Shown here piece by piece: positions 1-7,945 of a DNA stretch of 35,691 bases. How positions within the stretch are numbered: the first letter of the stretch is position 1; each line of letters begins with the position of its first letter. Source of the DNA: an uncultured Tidjanibacter sp. (GTDB lineage: Bacteria; Bacteroidota; Bacteroidia; Bacteroidales; Rikenellaceae); assembly GCA_934663885.1 (NCBI GenBank), contig CAKUKW010000001.1, positions 1 through 35,691 of the forward strand, written 5' to 3'. The notes beneath the pieces are model-generated. The model was not told the DNA's origin and did no database searches. It worked only from the letters and a program-made list of their open reading frames with translations. A program made the translations under genes and the position numbers.

Positions 1-280
1 CCACCGAAACGATATCGCCTTCCCTGAGTGCGTAATCCGACGGAATACCGTGTACGACCTGCTCGTTTACCGAAATACATAATGTATTCGGAAAACCGCC
101 GTACCCCAGGAATCCTGGAACTGCTCCATGAGAACGGATATACTCCTCTGCAAAGGCATCCAGTTCGAGCGTGGTTATACCCGGCCTGACGCGCTTTCCG
201 ACCTCGGCGAGCGTGCGGCTCACCAGCAGGTTATTCTCACGCAGCAGTTCTATTTCTTCCTGTGTCTTTATCTCTATCAT
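1..280 (-). CDS. map: Type I methionine aminopeptidase, N-terminal part (cut by window edge)
   Basis: Removes the initiator methionine from nascent proteins at the ribosome exit. Only the first 93 residues lie in the window. They match the family: an N-terminal pattern like IKTQEEIELLRENN, then LGYGGFPNTLCISVNEQVVHGIPSDY, in which His77 corresponds to the conserved active-site His of the HGIP motif. The window ends just before the first metal-binding aspartate (the expected IVSVD segment), so metal ligands cannot be checked. It is the next gene after secY in the spc cluster, the usual place in Bacteroidota. The start is the ATG at 280. Confidence 0.93.
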   Translation of the reverse strand, partial: MIEIKTQEEIELLRENNLLVSRTLAEVGKRVRPGITTLELDAFAEEYIRSHGAVPGFLGYGGFPNTLCISVNEQVVHGIPSDYALREGDIVSV

Positions 281-428
281 CCTTGAACCTGTCTTGCTAA
301 TAAAATTCAGACATATTCATTAAGAACTCTTGTCATTGGAATCTTTCCGGATTTACCGAGGTCAACCTAATATAACGTTAAATCGCCCTCCAATATTTTC
401 CGATCCTTTTCCTTTAAGCTTCGAAACT

Positions 429-552
429 TAAGAGTTGTTATTCAAAGAGAGTTTTCAAGGCGAACAAGAAATTTTAAGCGGAGTTTACTAATGTAAATAA
501 GCATTAAAATTTCGAAGTTAAACGCCGAAGACGCCCTTCAAAACTACTCTTA
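429..552. repeat. Long imperfect palindrome at the secY stop codon (element A)
   Basis: The right arm begins at the secY stop codon (TAA, minus strand) and reads TAAGAGTAGTTTTGAAGGGC. The left arm around 445-462 holds the matching AAGAGAGTTTTCAAGGCG, and TAAGAG recurs at 429. The core at 471-510 is TTTTAAGCGGAGTTTAC, a TAAT loop, then GTAAATAAGCATTAAAA. The same core occurs at 4505-4627 and 12088-12197, while the outer arms differ. It lies between secY and map, so it would form a hairpin in the mRNA. The rest of the gap (281-428) shows nothing I can name. Confidence 0.75.
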
Positions 553-1872
553 GCCGTTGCGGCCCTTTATACGGCCGGTCTTCATAAGGCCGTCGTAGTG
601 GCGCAGCAGCAGGTAGCTTTCGATCTGCTTGAGAGTATCGAGTATCACACCCACGAGGATCAGCAGCGAGGTACCCCCGAAGAAAAGGGAGAACTGCTGG
701 CTGATGCCCAGCTTCGCTGCGAATGCAGGCAGGATTGCCACTATCGCAAGGAAAATTGAGCCCGGGAGAGTGATTCTCGTCATGATGGCGTCGATGTACC
801 TGGCAGTTTCTTTGCCGGGCTTGACGCCCGGAATAAATCCGCCGTTGCGTTTCAGTTCGTCGGCCATCGTGGTGGAGTTAACTATAATCGCCGTATAGAA
901 ATACGTGAACAGGATTACCAGTGCTGCGAAAACAAGGTTGTACCAGAAGCCGTACATGTTGGAGAACGTAGCCGCGAAACCGCGCGTAGCCTCCCACCTG
1001 CCGAACAGCATCGGGAGCATCATCAGCGCCTGGGCGAAGATAATAGGCATTACGTTGGCCGCGTTGATCTTCAACGGTATGTACTGGCGCACGCCGCCGT
1101 ACTGCTTGTTGCCTACAATACGTTTTGCGTACTGTACCGGTATTTTGCGCGTAGCCTGTACCAGCGCAATGGTAGCCATAAAAATAAGGTAAAGTATAAC
1201 TATCTCCACGATAAACATTATGATACCGCCTACGCCGTTGAGCCTCATCATGAGCTCGCCCCAGATTGCGAACGGAAGACGCGCCACGATACCCACCATA
1301 ATGATGAGCGATACACCGTTGCCGAGTCCCTTGTCCGTTATCTTCTCGCCGAGCCACATCACGAACATGGTACCGGCAAGAAGCACTATAATGGCGCTCA
1401 GTTTGAAAATAAAGCTGTCGGCGCCGAGTACGAACGCTTCGCCTGGAAGTTCGCGGTAAAGGTTGGCGATGTAGGCCCAACCCTGGAGAAGCACGACCAC
1501 AATGGTAAGGTACCTTGTCCACTGGTTCATTTTGCGGCGTCCGCTTTCGCCCTCTTTATTCATCCTCTGGAAGTAAGGTATGACCATACCCAGAAGCTGC
1601 ATGATAATAGAGGCCGAAATGTAGGGCATCACACCGAGCGCAAAAATTGATGCATTGGAGAACGCGCCGCCTGAGAAAATGTTGAGCAGGCCCATCAGGC
1701 CGTTGCCCGACGTCTGGTCGGCAAGCGCGGTCAATGCGTTCGGGTCGATACCGGGGATCACCACAAAACAACCGAACCTGTAGATGAGAAGAATACCTAT
1801 CGTATAAAGTATCCTTTTACGCAGCTCTTCTATCTTAAAGATATTCCTGATTGTTTCGATAAATCTTTTCAC
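550..1872 (-). CDS. secY: Protein translocase subunit SecY
   Basis: Channel subunit of the SecYEG translocon in the inner membrane; it passes unfolded proteins across or into the membrane. The protein is 440 residues, the normal length, with about ten hydrophobic helices. Typical segments include IYRFGCFVVIPGIDP near the N-terminus, LGVMPYISASIIMQLL in the plug and second-helix region, GLGNGVSLIIM and the C-terminal ESYLLLRHYDGLMK. The start codon is GTG at 1872; the N-terminus it gives resembles other Bacteroidota SecY proteins and I see no better ATG. It follows rplO by 12 bases and precedes map, so it is co-transcribed with the spc ribosomal genes. A palindromic element starts at its stop codon. 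Confidence 0.97.
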   Translation of the reverse strand: MKRFIETIRNIFKIEELRKRILYTIGILLIYRFGCFVVIPGIDPNALTALADQTSGNGLMGLLNIFSGGAFSNASIFALGVMPYISASIIMQLLGMVIPYFQRMNKEGESGRRKMNQWTRYLTIVVVLLQGWAYIANLYRELPGEAFVLGADSFIFKLSAIIVLLAGTMFVMWLGEKITDKGLGNGVSLIIMVGIVARLPFAIWGELMMRLNGVGGIIMFIVEIVILYLIFMATIALVQATRKIPVQYAKRIVGNKQYGGVRQYIPLKINAANVMPIIFAQALMMLPMLFGRWEATRGFAATFSNMYGFWYNLVFAALVILFTYFYTAIIVNSTTMADELKRNGGFIPGVKPGKETARYIDAIMTRITLPGSIFLAIVAILPAFAAKLGISQQFSLFFGGTSLLILVGVILDTLKQIESYLLLRHYDGLMKTGRIKGRNG

Positions 1873-1884
1873 GGTAGTCGCTTA

Positions 1885-2331
1885 TTAAAGTTTGTTTATA
1901 CTTCCTCCTTTGGCTTCGATGGCCTCCACGGCGCTCTTGCTGAAGCCGTGTGCGGTAACTTTCAGTGCCCTCGAAAGCGAGCCGTTACCCAGGATTTTAA
2001 CCCTGTCGTTTTTCGAAACGTAACCTCCCTCGATCAGGGTGTCCACCGATATCTCGGTCAGGTTATCCTTGGCGGCCATAGCCTCCAGTACCGACAGGTT
2101 GATCGGTTTGTACTCCACCCTTTTCAGGTTGGTAAAACCATATTTGGGCAAACGCCTCTGGAGAGGCATCTGGCCTCCCTCGAAACCGAGCTTGCGCGAG
2201 TATCCCGAGCGCGACTGGGCTCCCTTGTGACCACGGGTAGAAGTGCCGCCGTGTCCCGAACCCTGGCCGCGACCGATCCTCTTTTCGTGGTGCGTCGATC
2301 CCGCTGCTGGTTTTAAATTGTTCAGATTCAT
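1885..2331 (-). CDS. rplO: 50S ribosomal protein L15 (uL15)
   Basis: Late-assembling 23S rRNA-binding protein of the large subunit. The 148-residue length is normal. The Gly/Arg-rich N-terminal segment KRIGRGQGSGHGGTSTRGHKG, which threads into rRNA, is intact, followed by FEGGQMPLQRRLPKYGF and a globular C-terminal half. The ATG at 2331 is preceded by a purine-rich AGAGGAAA that could act as a weak ribosome binding site. It lies 41 bases after rpmD and 12 bases before secY in the spc cluster. Confidence 0.97.
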   Translation of the reverse strand: MNLNNLKPAAGSTHHEKRIGRGQGSGHGGTSTRGHKGAQSRSGYSRKLGFEGGQMPLQRRLPKYGFTNLKRVEYKPINLSVLEAMAAKDNLTEISVDTLIEGGYVSKNDRVKILGNGSLSRALKVTAHGFSKSAVEAIEAKGGSINKL

Positions 2332-2372
2332 ATTATTTTCCTCTTTTAAATAATTCTACGTTGGCCGGTTGG

Positions 2373-2798
2373 TTATTCCTTAACCTCCTTTTCAGCCTTT
2401 TTGGGCGCTGCCTTGGGTTTCGCCGGAGCCTTAGGGGCGGCTTCCTTCTTGGCGGGAGCAGCCTTCGGAGCGGCCGGTTTTTTCGGATCCGCGGCTTTCT
2501 TCTCGGGAGCGGTTTCCCTGGCCTTAGGTTCGGTTTTCGGTGCTTCCGCTTTTACCGCCTCTTCCTTCACGGCCTTCGGAACTGCCTTCTTAGGGGCGGC
2601 CTCCTTTTTAGGCCTTTCGTTAACGGTCTCGATGGTCACCAGGTGGCGCACTTTCTCGAGCATTCCCATTATTATGGGGGAGTTTTCGTGGTATACCGTA
2701 CGGTTCATCCTGTGGAGTCCCAACGCATCGAGGTTCCTTCCCTGACGCTCGGTAGCGCCGATACGGCTCCTTGTCTGTGTAATTTTCAATATTGCCAT
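2373..2798 (-). CDS. rpmD: 50S ribosomal protein L30 (uL30) with a long Ala/Lys/Pro/Glu tail
   Basis: The first ~60 residues are a complete bacterial L30 (start MAILKITQTRSRIGATERQG, end LEKVRHLVTIETVN), a 23S-binding protein of the large subunit. The ORF then continues for about 80 residues made almost only of Ala, Lys, Pro and Glu, with repeated short units such as KAAP and KKEAAP. The total of 141 residues is more than twice the usual ~60. The tail is in frame, has no internal stop and ends 41 bases before rplO, so it is not read-through of a broken neighbour. The tail should be disordered and basic overall. Its role is unknown: an rRNA-binding extension or a low-complexity expansion are both possible. 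Confidence 0.95.
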   Translation of the reverse strand: MAILKITQTRSRIGATERQGRNLDALGLHRMNRTVYHENSPIIMGMLEKVRHLVTIETVNERPKKEAAPKKAVPKAVKEEAVKAEAPKTEPKARETAPEKKAADPKKPAAPKAAPAKKEAAPKAPAKPKAAPKKAEKEVKE

Positions 2799-2812
2799 AA
2801 TCGTACTACGTA

Positions 2813-3331
2813 TTAACCGTTAAACACTTTTTCCATCGAAACGCCTCGGGCCTGGGCCACGGTATGAGCGTCGCGAAGCTCCATAAGGGCTCCGATAGTA
2901 GCCTTAACGAGGTTGTGGGGGTTGGAAGAACCCTTGCTCTTCGCAAGTACGTTCTTTATTCCCACGCTCTCGAACACGGCGCGCATAGCACCGCCGGCGA
3001 TAACACCGGTACCCGGAGCTGCCGGGCGTACGATCACCTGCGAACCACCGTAACGAAACTCCTGGAAATGGGGAATCGTTCCGTTGATTATAGGGATTTT
3101 GACCAGATTCTTCTTAGCGTCTTCGACACCTTTGGCGATTGCCGAGGTAACTTCGCTGGCTTTGCCGAGACCGTAGCCGACAACGCCGTTTTCGTTACCT
3201 ACAACCACTATAGCCGAGAAGCTGAATGTGCGACCACCCTTCGTAACCTTCGTAACGCGCTGGATAGCTACCAGGCGGTCTTTCAGTTCGAGGTCGCTCG
3301 TCCTTACTTTCTTTATATTCGTATTCGACAT
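2813..3331 (-). CDS. rpsE: 30S ribosomal protein S5 (uS5)
   Basis: Small-subunit protein near the mRNA entry channel, involved in decoding accuracy. Its 172 residues are normal length. The N-terminal dsRNA-binding-like domain ([31 protein letters not shown]) and the C-terminal domain ([23 protein letters not shown], then [16 protein letters not shown]) are both complete. It starts 163 bases after the rplR stop and ends 14 bases before rpmD. Confidence 0.97.
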   Translation of the reverse strand: MSNTNIKKVRTSDLELKDRLVAIQRVTKVTKGGRTFSFSAIVVVGNENGVVGYGLGKASEVTSAIAKGVEDAKKNLVKIPIINGTIPHFQEFRYGGSQVIVRPAAPGTGVIAGGAMRAVFESVGIKNVLAKSKGSSNPHNLVKATIGALMELRDAHTVAQARGVSMEKVFNG

Positions 3332-3455
3332 TTTTTCTGAGTATTTTCTTTAGTATTTCTTTTACCTTTTGCCTTCTGCCAGGCTTTTACTACCGGGCCC
3401 TTCATCGTACCCGTGTAATTGAGTCCCTGTATTATCCTTTTACATTGTGCTCCTG

Positions 3456-3498
3456 CCTAAACCTCCGGCCGCGGTTAAAAGAAATGCTGCGGGTTTAG
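3456..3498. other. Small inverted repeat overlapping the rplR stop codon
   Basis: CTAAACC at 3457-3463 pairs with GGTTTAG at 3492-3498. The right arm covers the TAA stop of rplR. The loop contains CCGGCCGCGG, which can pair further. It sits at the start of the 163-base rplR-rpsE gap and recalls the larger palindromes at other stop codons, but it lacks their core sequence. Confidence 0.4.
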
Positions 3499-3857
3499 AA
3501 TTTAAGGCCGCCTTCACGTGCGGCGTCAGCCAACATTTTTACTCTTCCGTGGTACAGGTAGCCGTTGCGGTCGAACGATACGGTTTCGATGCCTTTCGCT
3601 TTGGCGCGTTCGGCGGCGAGCTTGCCTACTACGGCAGCTTCCTGGCCTTTGTTAACGCCCTTTACCTTGTCGGCGACTTCCTTGTCCAGCGATGAAGCCG
3701 AAGCGAGGGTTACGCCGCGTACGTCGTCTATAAACTGTACGTAGATCTGCTTGTTGCTCCTGAATACAGTCATGCGAGGCCTGTCCGCGGTTCCGTTCAC
3801 TACTTTGCGGACGCGCATCTTGATCCTCTTCCTTCTTTCTATCTTGTTCAATGCCAT
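3495..3857 (-). CDS. rplR: 50S ribosomal protein L18 (uL18)
   Basis: Binds 5S rRNA in the central protuberance of the large subunit. The 120-residue protein has the basic N-terminus ([11 protein letters not shown]), the core [20 protein letters not shown] and the C-terminal [26 protein letters not shown], all typical of L18. It follows rplF by 17 bases. The ATG is at 3857. The downstream gap to rpsE is longer than most gaps in the cluster and begins with a small hairpin at the stop codon. Confidence 0.97.
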   Translation of the reverse strand: MALNKIERRKRIKMRVRKVVNGTADRPRMTVFRSNKQIYVQFIDDVRGVTLASASSLDKEVADKVKGVNKGQEAAVVGKLAAERAKAKGIETVSFDRNGYLYHGRVKMLADAAREGGLKF

Positions 3858-3874
3858 AATTCCTAAGCTTTTAA

Positions 3875-4432
3875 TTATTTAGCACTTGCAGATTTACCGG
3901 CTTTGCGGCGCAGAACCTCGCCCTGGAACTTGATACCTTTACCCTTGTAAGGTTCGGGCTTGCGCAGCGAGCGTATCTTTGCGGCAACCTGTCCGATGAG
4001 CTGTTTGTCGATGCTCTTCAGGACGACTACGGGCGCCTGTTTCTTTTCCGCTATTACTTCAGCCTTAACTTCCGGGGGAAGCATAAGGTGAATGTCGTGA
4101 GAGTAACCCAGTGAGAACTCGAGTATCTGTCCCTTGAGCTCGGCTTTGTAGCCGACGCCGACGAGTTCCTGCCTGGTTTCGTAGCCTTTCGAGACGCCCA
4201 CCACCATATTGTTGATGAGTGCGCGGTAGAGCCCGTGCATGGAGCGGTGGCGAGGCTGATCCGTAGGACGTGTTACTGTCAGTACGTTTCCCTCTACAGA
4301 GACCTTGATATCCGGGTCGACTTGCTGACTCAGAGTCCCGAGAGGTCCTTTCACGCTAACCACGTTTTTATCGGAGACCGTAACGGTAACTCCGGCGGGC
4401 AGGTTTACAGGTAATTTTCCAATCCTTGACAT
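3875..4432 (-). CDS. rplF: 50S ribosomal protein L6 (uL6)
   Basis: Large-subunit protein near the factor-binding site. Its 185 residues form the usual two repeated alpha/beta domains. It begins [15 protein letters not shown] and contains the conserved C-terminal signature [24 protein letters not shown]. The coding region lies between the rpsH-rplF palindrome upstream and rplR 17 bases downstream. No oddities seen. Confidence 0.97.
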   Translation of the reverse strand: MSRIGKLPVNLPAGVTVTVSDKNVVSVKGPLGTLSQQVDPDIKVSVEGNVLTVTRPTDQPRHRSMHGLYRALINNMVVGVSKGYETRQELVGVGYKAELKGQILEFSLGYSHDIHLMLPPEVKAEVIAEKKQAPVVVLKSIDKQLIGQVAAKIRSLRKPEPYKGKGIKFQGEVLRRKAGKSASAK

Positions 4433-4504
4433 TTTTTATGATTTTGATTGTCGTGTAAAAATTCTTCTTTTGTCCGAAGTGTGGTTTAATCTCACACCCG
4501 ACTC

Positions 4505-4627
4505 TTAATGTGCTCAAAAATCAGGGTTTTCAAGGCTTGCGAGATTTTTTAAGCGCAGCTTACTTGGGGTAAGTGAGCATTAAAAAATCGAGCGTAACGA
4601 AGAAAACACGATTTTTCAGTACATTAA
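4505..4627. repeat. Long imperfect palindrome at the rpsH stop codon (element B)
   Basis: The left arm from 4505 (TTAATGTGCTCAAAAATC) pairs with the right arm ending at 4627, whose complement starts TTAATGTACTGAAAAATC. The arms continue inward as TTTTC and GATTTTTTAA. The core TTTTTTAAGCGCAGCTTAC, a ttgggg loop and GTAAGTGAGCATTAAAAAA match elements A and C. Core base changes are compensated between arms (CTTAC with GTAAG here, TTTAC with GTAAA elsewhere). The right arm contains the TAA stop of rpsH at 4624-4626. It lies in the rpsH-rplF gap. Confidence 0.8.
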
Positions 4628-5022
4628 TATACGTAGCAAAGTACTTCTCCGCCAACGTTTTCCTCGCGCGCCTTCTTGTCGGTCATGATGCCTTTCGGCG
4701 TAGACACGATGGCGATGCCCAGTCCGTTGAGTATACGCGGCATCTCCTTGGCGCCGACGTAACGCCTCAAACCCGGGCGACTTACGCGCTGGAGGTCCTT
4801 GATAGCATTGATTTTAGTCTGCGGATGATACTTGAGGGCGATCCTGATGACCGGATGGCCTTTCTCGTCTTCCACAAATTTATAAGCCAGGATATAACCC
4901 TGGTCGTACAGGATCTTCACGATCTCCTGCTTGATCTTCGAGCCGGGAGCTTCAACCACTTTATGGTTGGCTTTCACCGCGTTTCTAATGCGGGTCAAAA
5001 GGTCCGCAATAGGATCAGTCAT
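4624..5022 (-). CDS. rpsH: 30S ribosomal protein S8 (uS8)
   Basis: Binds the central domain of 16S rRNA and, in Escherichia coli, represses translation of the spc operon. The 132 residues are full length: start MTDPIADLLTRIRNA, middle RPGLRRYVGAKEMPRILNGLG, and the rRNA-binding C-terminus IVSTPKGIMTDKKAREENVGGEVLCYVY. It follows rpsN after a 257-base gap. Its stop codon lies within a long palindrome. Whether S8 autoregulation is kept here cannot be seen. Confidence 0.97.
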   Translation of the reverse strand: MTDPIADLLTRIRNAVKANHKVVEAPGSKIKQEIVKILYDQGYILAYKFVEDEKGHPVIRIALKYHPQTKINAIKDLQRVSRPGLRRYVGAKEMPRILNGLGIAIVSTPKGIMTDKKAREENVGGEVLCYVY

Positions 5023-5057
5023 AATTGTTTGATTTATTGGTTATTAACTATAAAATG

Positions 5058-5096
5058 GTGAATGGAGGTACGCATTTCCGCGCCCCCCGCATTCAC
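5058..5096. other. Hairpin in the rpsN-rpsH gap
   Basis: GTGAATG at 5058-5064 pairs with CATTCAC at 5090-5096, and the inner GGAGG can pair in part with the C-rich run at 5083-5088. It lies 36 bases upstream of the rpsH start in the mRNA. E. coli S8 represses its operon through an mRNA structure in this part of the spc operon, so an S8-type operator is conceivable, but no sequence match supports this. I see nothing else in the 5023-5279 gap beyond this and the small hairpin at the rpsN stop. Confidence 0.35.
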
Positions 5097-5270
5097 ATAG
5101 TTTCTTTAAATTCCGCACAAAAGTACACTTTTTACGGCATAATCCGCACTGGCAGAACGATTTTACATATTTTTTCTTTGATGCTCCCTTTCGGCGCTCA
5201 CCTGCCGGAACAGTATCAGTCTCCTGAAATATCCGGCGACTTTACAAAAAAATACGCCCGCTCTCCCACG

Positions 5271-5295
5271 GAAAGCCCCCTACCAGGATGCTTTC
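5271..5295. other. Small hairpin around the rpsN stop codon
   Basis: GAAAGC at 5271-5276 pairs with GCTTTC at 5290-5295, with partial inner pairing. The rpsN stop (TAG, minus strand, 5280-5282) lies in the loop. It may be chance, but it is another gene-end structure in this cluster. Confidence 0.3.
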
Positions 5296-5549
5296 TTCAC
5301 TCCCGGGATAAGGCCTTGCGAAGCCATTTCGCGGAACTGGATGCGGCTGATGCCGAACTGGCGCATATAGCCCTTCGGACGGCCGGTGATCTTGCAACGG
5401 TTGTGCATGCGGATAGGGTTCGAGTTGCGGGGCAACTTGCTGAGTCCTTCCTGATCTCCGGCAGCCTTGAGAGCCGCGCGCTTTTCAGCGTAGCGGGCAA
5501 CCATTTTCGCGCGCTTTACTTCGCGAGCCTTCATTGATTCCTTTGCCAT
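5280..5549 (-). CDS. rpsN: 30S ribosomal protein S14 (uS14), zinc-free type
   Basis: Small-subunit head protein contacting 16S rRNA. The 89-residue length and the presence of only one cysteine (RCKITGR) show the longer zinc-independent form rather than the ~61-residue four-cysteine form. The C-terminal signature [21 protein letters not shown] and [11 protein letters not shown] is intact. Flanking gaps are unusually long for the cluster: 113 bases to rplE and 257 to rpsH. Confidence 0.97.
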   Translation of the reverse strand: MAKESMKAREVKRAKMVARYAEKRAALKAAGDQEGLSKLPRNSNPIRMHNRCKITGRPKGYMRQFGISRIQFREMASQGLIPGVKKASW

Positions 5550-5560
5550 ACTATTATTTT

Positions 5561-5657
5561 AATTATGAATTATAAATTATGAATTATTGAAAATATGAAT
5601 CTATAACGCAATGCCGGGCACCGCCTATCATATAATAATTCATAATTCATAATTATT
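5561..5657. repeat. AT-rich inverted repeat between rplE and rpsN
   Basis: The left arm 5561-5588 is built from repeats of AATTATGA. The right arm 5634-5657 is its complement apart from a 7-base deletion of one repeat unit. The loop holds a GC-rich GCCGGGCACCGCC. The arms fill almost the whole gap between the rplE stop and the rpsN start. Simple inverted repeats of this ATTATGAATT kind are, to my knowledge, common between genes in Bacteroidota. It would fold into a long hairpin just upstream of rpsN. Confidence 0.75.
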
Positions 5658-5662
5658 AAATG

Positions 5663-6226
5663 TTATTGTGCCTTTTTTGCGTTCTTGAACGGAAGTCCGA
5701 ATTCGCGGAGCAGGGCATAACCCTCTTCGTCGGTAGCGGCCGTAGTCACGAAAGTGATCTCCATGCCGAAGATTTTCGTGATCTTGTCGATGTCGATCTC
5801 CGGGAAGATGATCTGCTCGGTAATGCCGAGGGTGTAGTTACCCTGGCCGTCGAATTTCTCATTTATACCCTTAAAGTCGCGGATACGCGGAAGAGCTACG
5901 GCGATGAGCCTTTCAAGGAATTCGTACATCCTGTCGGAGCGGAGCGTTACCACAACCCCGACGGGCATGCCCTTACGGAGTTTGAAGTTCGAAATGTCTT
6001 TCCTCGACTTTTTCTGGATCGCTTTCTGTCCGGTGATTACTGAGAGCTCTTCAGCGGCGATGTCAATAAGTTTCTTATCGGCCACTGCCTGCCCCATTCC
6101 CTGGTTTACTACTATCTTTTCCAGGCGGGGAACCTGCATAACGGTCTTGTAACCGAATTCCTTCATAAGGGCGGGAACTATCTGCTCCTTATAGGTTGTT
6201 TTGTAAGTAGGTGTGAAGTTTGCCAT
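5663..6226 (-). CDS. rplE: 50S ribosomal protein L5 (uL5)
   Basis: Binds 5S rRNA and contacts P-site tRNA from the central protuberance. The 187 residues are full length, with the signatures [42 protein letters not shown] and [15 protein letters not shown]. Its ATG overlaps the rplX stop by one base (TAATG), so translation is probably coupled. The downstream gap to rpsN is filled by an AT-rich inverted repeat. Confidence 0.97.
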   Translation of the reverse strand: MANFTPTYKTTYKEQIVPALMKEFGYKTVMQVPRLEKIVVNQGMGQAVADKKLIDIAAEELSVITGQKAIQKKSRKDISNFKLRKGMPVGVVVTLRSDRMYEFLERLIAVALPRIRDFKGINEKFDGQGNYTLGITEQIIFPEIDIDKITKIFGMEITFVTTAATDEEGYALLREFGLPFKNAKKAQ

Positions 6227-6552
6227 TATTTGATCTCCTCCCCTGAAGTTTTAGAATAACGAACCAATTTGCCTTTTTCTCCTACCCTGCGGCCCACGCG
6301 TGTCGGTTTGCCCGTTTTCGGGTCGGCCAACATAAGGTTGGATATATGGATGGGAGCCTCCTGTTCGATGATCCCACCGTTGGGATGGGTCGAGTTGGGC
6401 TTGGTGTGCTTTTTGATGATGTTGAAGCCCTCTACGATAGCGCGTTCGTTCTTCACATCCACCTCAAGAACACGGCCCGTCTTCTCCTTGCTCTTGCTGT
6501 TACCGGCAATCACGAAGACCGTATCCCCTTTTTTGATATGTAATTTACTCAT
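6226..6552 (-). CDS. rplX: 50S ribosomal protein L24 (uL24)
   Basis: Assembly-initiating 23S rRNA-binding protein. The 108 residues start with the KOW motif ([21 protein letters not shown]) and continue with [11 protein letters not shown] and the [22 protein letters not shown] end. Its stop overlaps the rplE start. It follows rplN by 18 bases. Confidence 0.97.
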   Translation of the reverse strand: MSKLHIKKGDTVFVIAGNSKSKEKTGRVLEVDVKNERAIVEGFNIIKKHTKPNSTHPNGGIIEQEAPIHISNLMLADPKTGKPTRVGRRVGEKGKLVRYSKTSGEEIK

Positions 6553-6570
6553 GTCTCTTGTTGTTAAATG

Positions 6571-6936
6571 TTAAAGAACTTCGGGAGCCAGAGAGATGAT
6601 CTTCATGTACTGGTCGCGCAGCTCGCGGGCCACCGGACCGAATATACGTGTACCCCTCATTTCCCCTTGGTTATTCAGAAGAACCACCGCGTTGTCGTCG
6701 AAACGGATATAAGAGCCGTTAGCGCGCCTGATCTCCTTTTTTGTCCTCACCACGACGGCCTTCGAAACGGTACCTTTCTTGATATCGCCGGCCGGCGTAG
6801 CGCTCTTGACCGTTACAACGATCTTGTCGCCGATGGACGCGTATTTCTTACGCGTACCTCCCAGCACGCGGATGCAAAGAACTTCCTTTGCGCCGCTGTT
6901 GTCGGCTACTGTGAGTCTGCTTTCTTGTTGTATCAT
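6571..6936 (-). CDS. rplN: 50S ribosomal protein L14 (uL14)
   Basis: Large-subunit interface protein that forms bridges with 16S rRNA and is the binding site of the silencing factor RsfS. The 121 residues are the standard length and well conserved: [54 protein letters not shown] and [10 protein letters not shown]. It begins 2 bases after the rpsQ stop. Confidence 0.98.
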   Translation of the reverse strand: MIQQESRLTVADNSGAKEVLCIRVLGGTRKKYASIGDKIVVTVKSATPAGDIKKGTVSKAVVVRTKKEIRRANGSYIRFDDNAVVLLNNQGEMRGTRIFGPVARELRDQYMKIISLAPEVL

Positions 6937-6938
6937 GG

Positions 6939-7193
6939 CTATTTCGCTCTTTCAATAATTTCTACTAATCTCCAACGCTTGGTTTTGCTCAGGGGGCGGG
7001 TTTCCATGATGCGGACCGTATCGCCTTCGTTGCAGGTATTGGCCTCGTCGTGAGCCGTAAACTTAGTGGTCTTATTTACGAATTTTCCGTAAATAGGGTG
7101 CTTTACTTTCCTCTTAACGGCAACTACGATGGATTTGTCCATTTTATTGCTGACAACTACCCCGATTCTTTCTTTTCTAAGATTCCTTTCCAT
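6939..7193 (-). CDS. rpsQ: 30S ribosomal protein S17 (uS17)
   Basis: Primary 16S rRNA-binding protein with an OB fold. The 84 residues contain [31 protein letters not shown] and the signature [23 protein letters not shown]. It begins 8 bases after the rpmC stop and ends 2 bases before rplN. Confidence 0.97.
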   Translation of the reverse strand: MERNLRKERIGVVVSNKMDKSIVVAVKRKVKHPIYGKFVNKTTKFTAHDEANTCNEGDTVRIMETRPLSKTKRWRLVEIIERAK

Positions 7194-7201
7194 AGTGCCT
7201 A

Positions 7202-7396
7202 TTATTTGGTGTTTTGCTTTTCGTGAAGAACGGTAATCATCCTGGCGATATCACGGCGCGCAAACTTGATGTTGGCCGGATTTTCGATAGGAGAGACCGC
7301 GTGGGTCACCTTCAGTTTTTCGAGATTAGCCTTTTCAGCCTCGATACGCTCCTGAAGGTCGCTTATGGACATTTCCCTTGCTTCTTTTGCTTTCAT
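7202..7396 (-). CDS. rpmC: 50S ribosomal protein L29 (uL29)
   Basis: Small helical protein near the exit tunnel. The 64 residues show the two-helix pattern and the signature [25 protein letters not shown]. It is placed between rplP (12 bases upstream) and rpsQ (8 bases downstream), as in all S10-spc clusters. Confidence 0.96.
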   Translation of the reverse strand: MKAKEAREMSISDLQERIEAEKANLEKLKVTHAVSPIENPANIKFARRDIARMITVLHEKQNTK

Positions 7397-7408
7397 GACT
7401 TGATCTCT

Positions 7409-7828
7409 TTATTCGGTATAATCCCTACGTACGACAAATTTGGTTGCAATAGGCAGTTTCTGGGCGCCGAGGCGAAGGGCTTCCTGGGCCACTTCGAGGG
7501 GCACTCCCTCTGCTTCGATGATAATACGGCCGGGGGTGATGGGCGCCACGAATCCTTCGGGAGCACCCTTACCTTTACCCATACGTACTTCGGCGGGTTT
7601 CTTGGTGATCGGTTTATCCGGGAAGATCCTTATCCAGATCTGTCCTTCACGTTTCATGTAACGTACGATCGCCTGACGGGCGGCCTCTATCTGGCGGCCT
7701 GTTATCCAGGTCGAGTCCAGGGCCTTGATTCCGAATGAGCCGAACGCAAGCTGGTTCCCCCTCTGGGAGAGGCCTTTCATGCGCCCTTTCTGCATTCTTC
7801 TGTACTTTGTCTTTTTTGGCTGTAACAT
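7409..7828 (-). CDS. rplP: 50S ribosomal protein L16 (uL16)
   Basis: Large-subunit protein next to the A-site tRNA elbow. The 139 residues are full length: [19 protein letters not shown], the [20 protein letters not shown] segment, [39 protein letters not shown] and the C-terminal [11 protein letters not shown]. It starts 117 bases after the rpsC stop, in a gap where I see no clear signal. Confidence 0.98.
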   Translation of the reverse strand: MLQPKKTKYRRMQKGRMKGLSQRGNQLAFGSFGIKALDSTWITGRQIEAARQAIVRYMKREGQIWIRIFPDKPITKKPAEVRMGKGKGAPEGFVAPITPGRIIIEAEGVPLEVAQEALRLGAQKLPIATKFVVRRDYTE

Positions 7829-7945
7829 TTCTTATCGTTTTTTTGATTTTTTTACATTTTCACACCGGGTGCCCAACGTCTTCCACTCAAATTATAAAGA
7901 CTTTTTCCATCTCAGTAATATCAGGGTCTGTCGGGCCTGCGTGGA

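Noticed and set aside
878..1522. 214-codon frame on the minus strand inside secY
   Set aside because: It is a shifted frame of secY, rich in Arg, without family similarity. The same holds for the many frames opposite fusA, groEL, the GH20 gene and the S46 gene.
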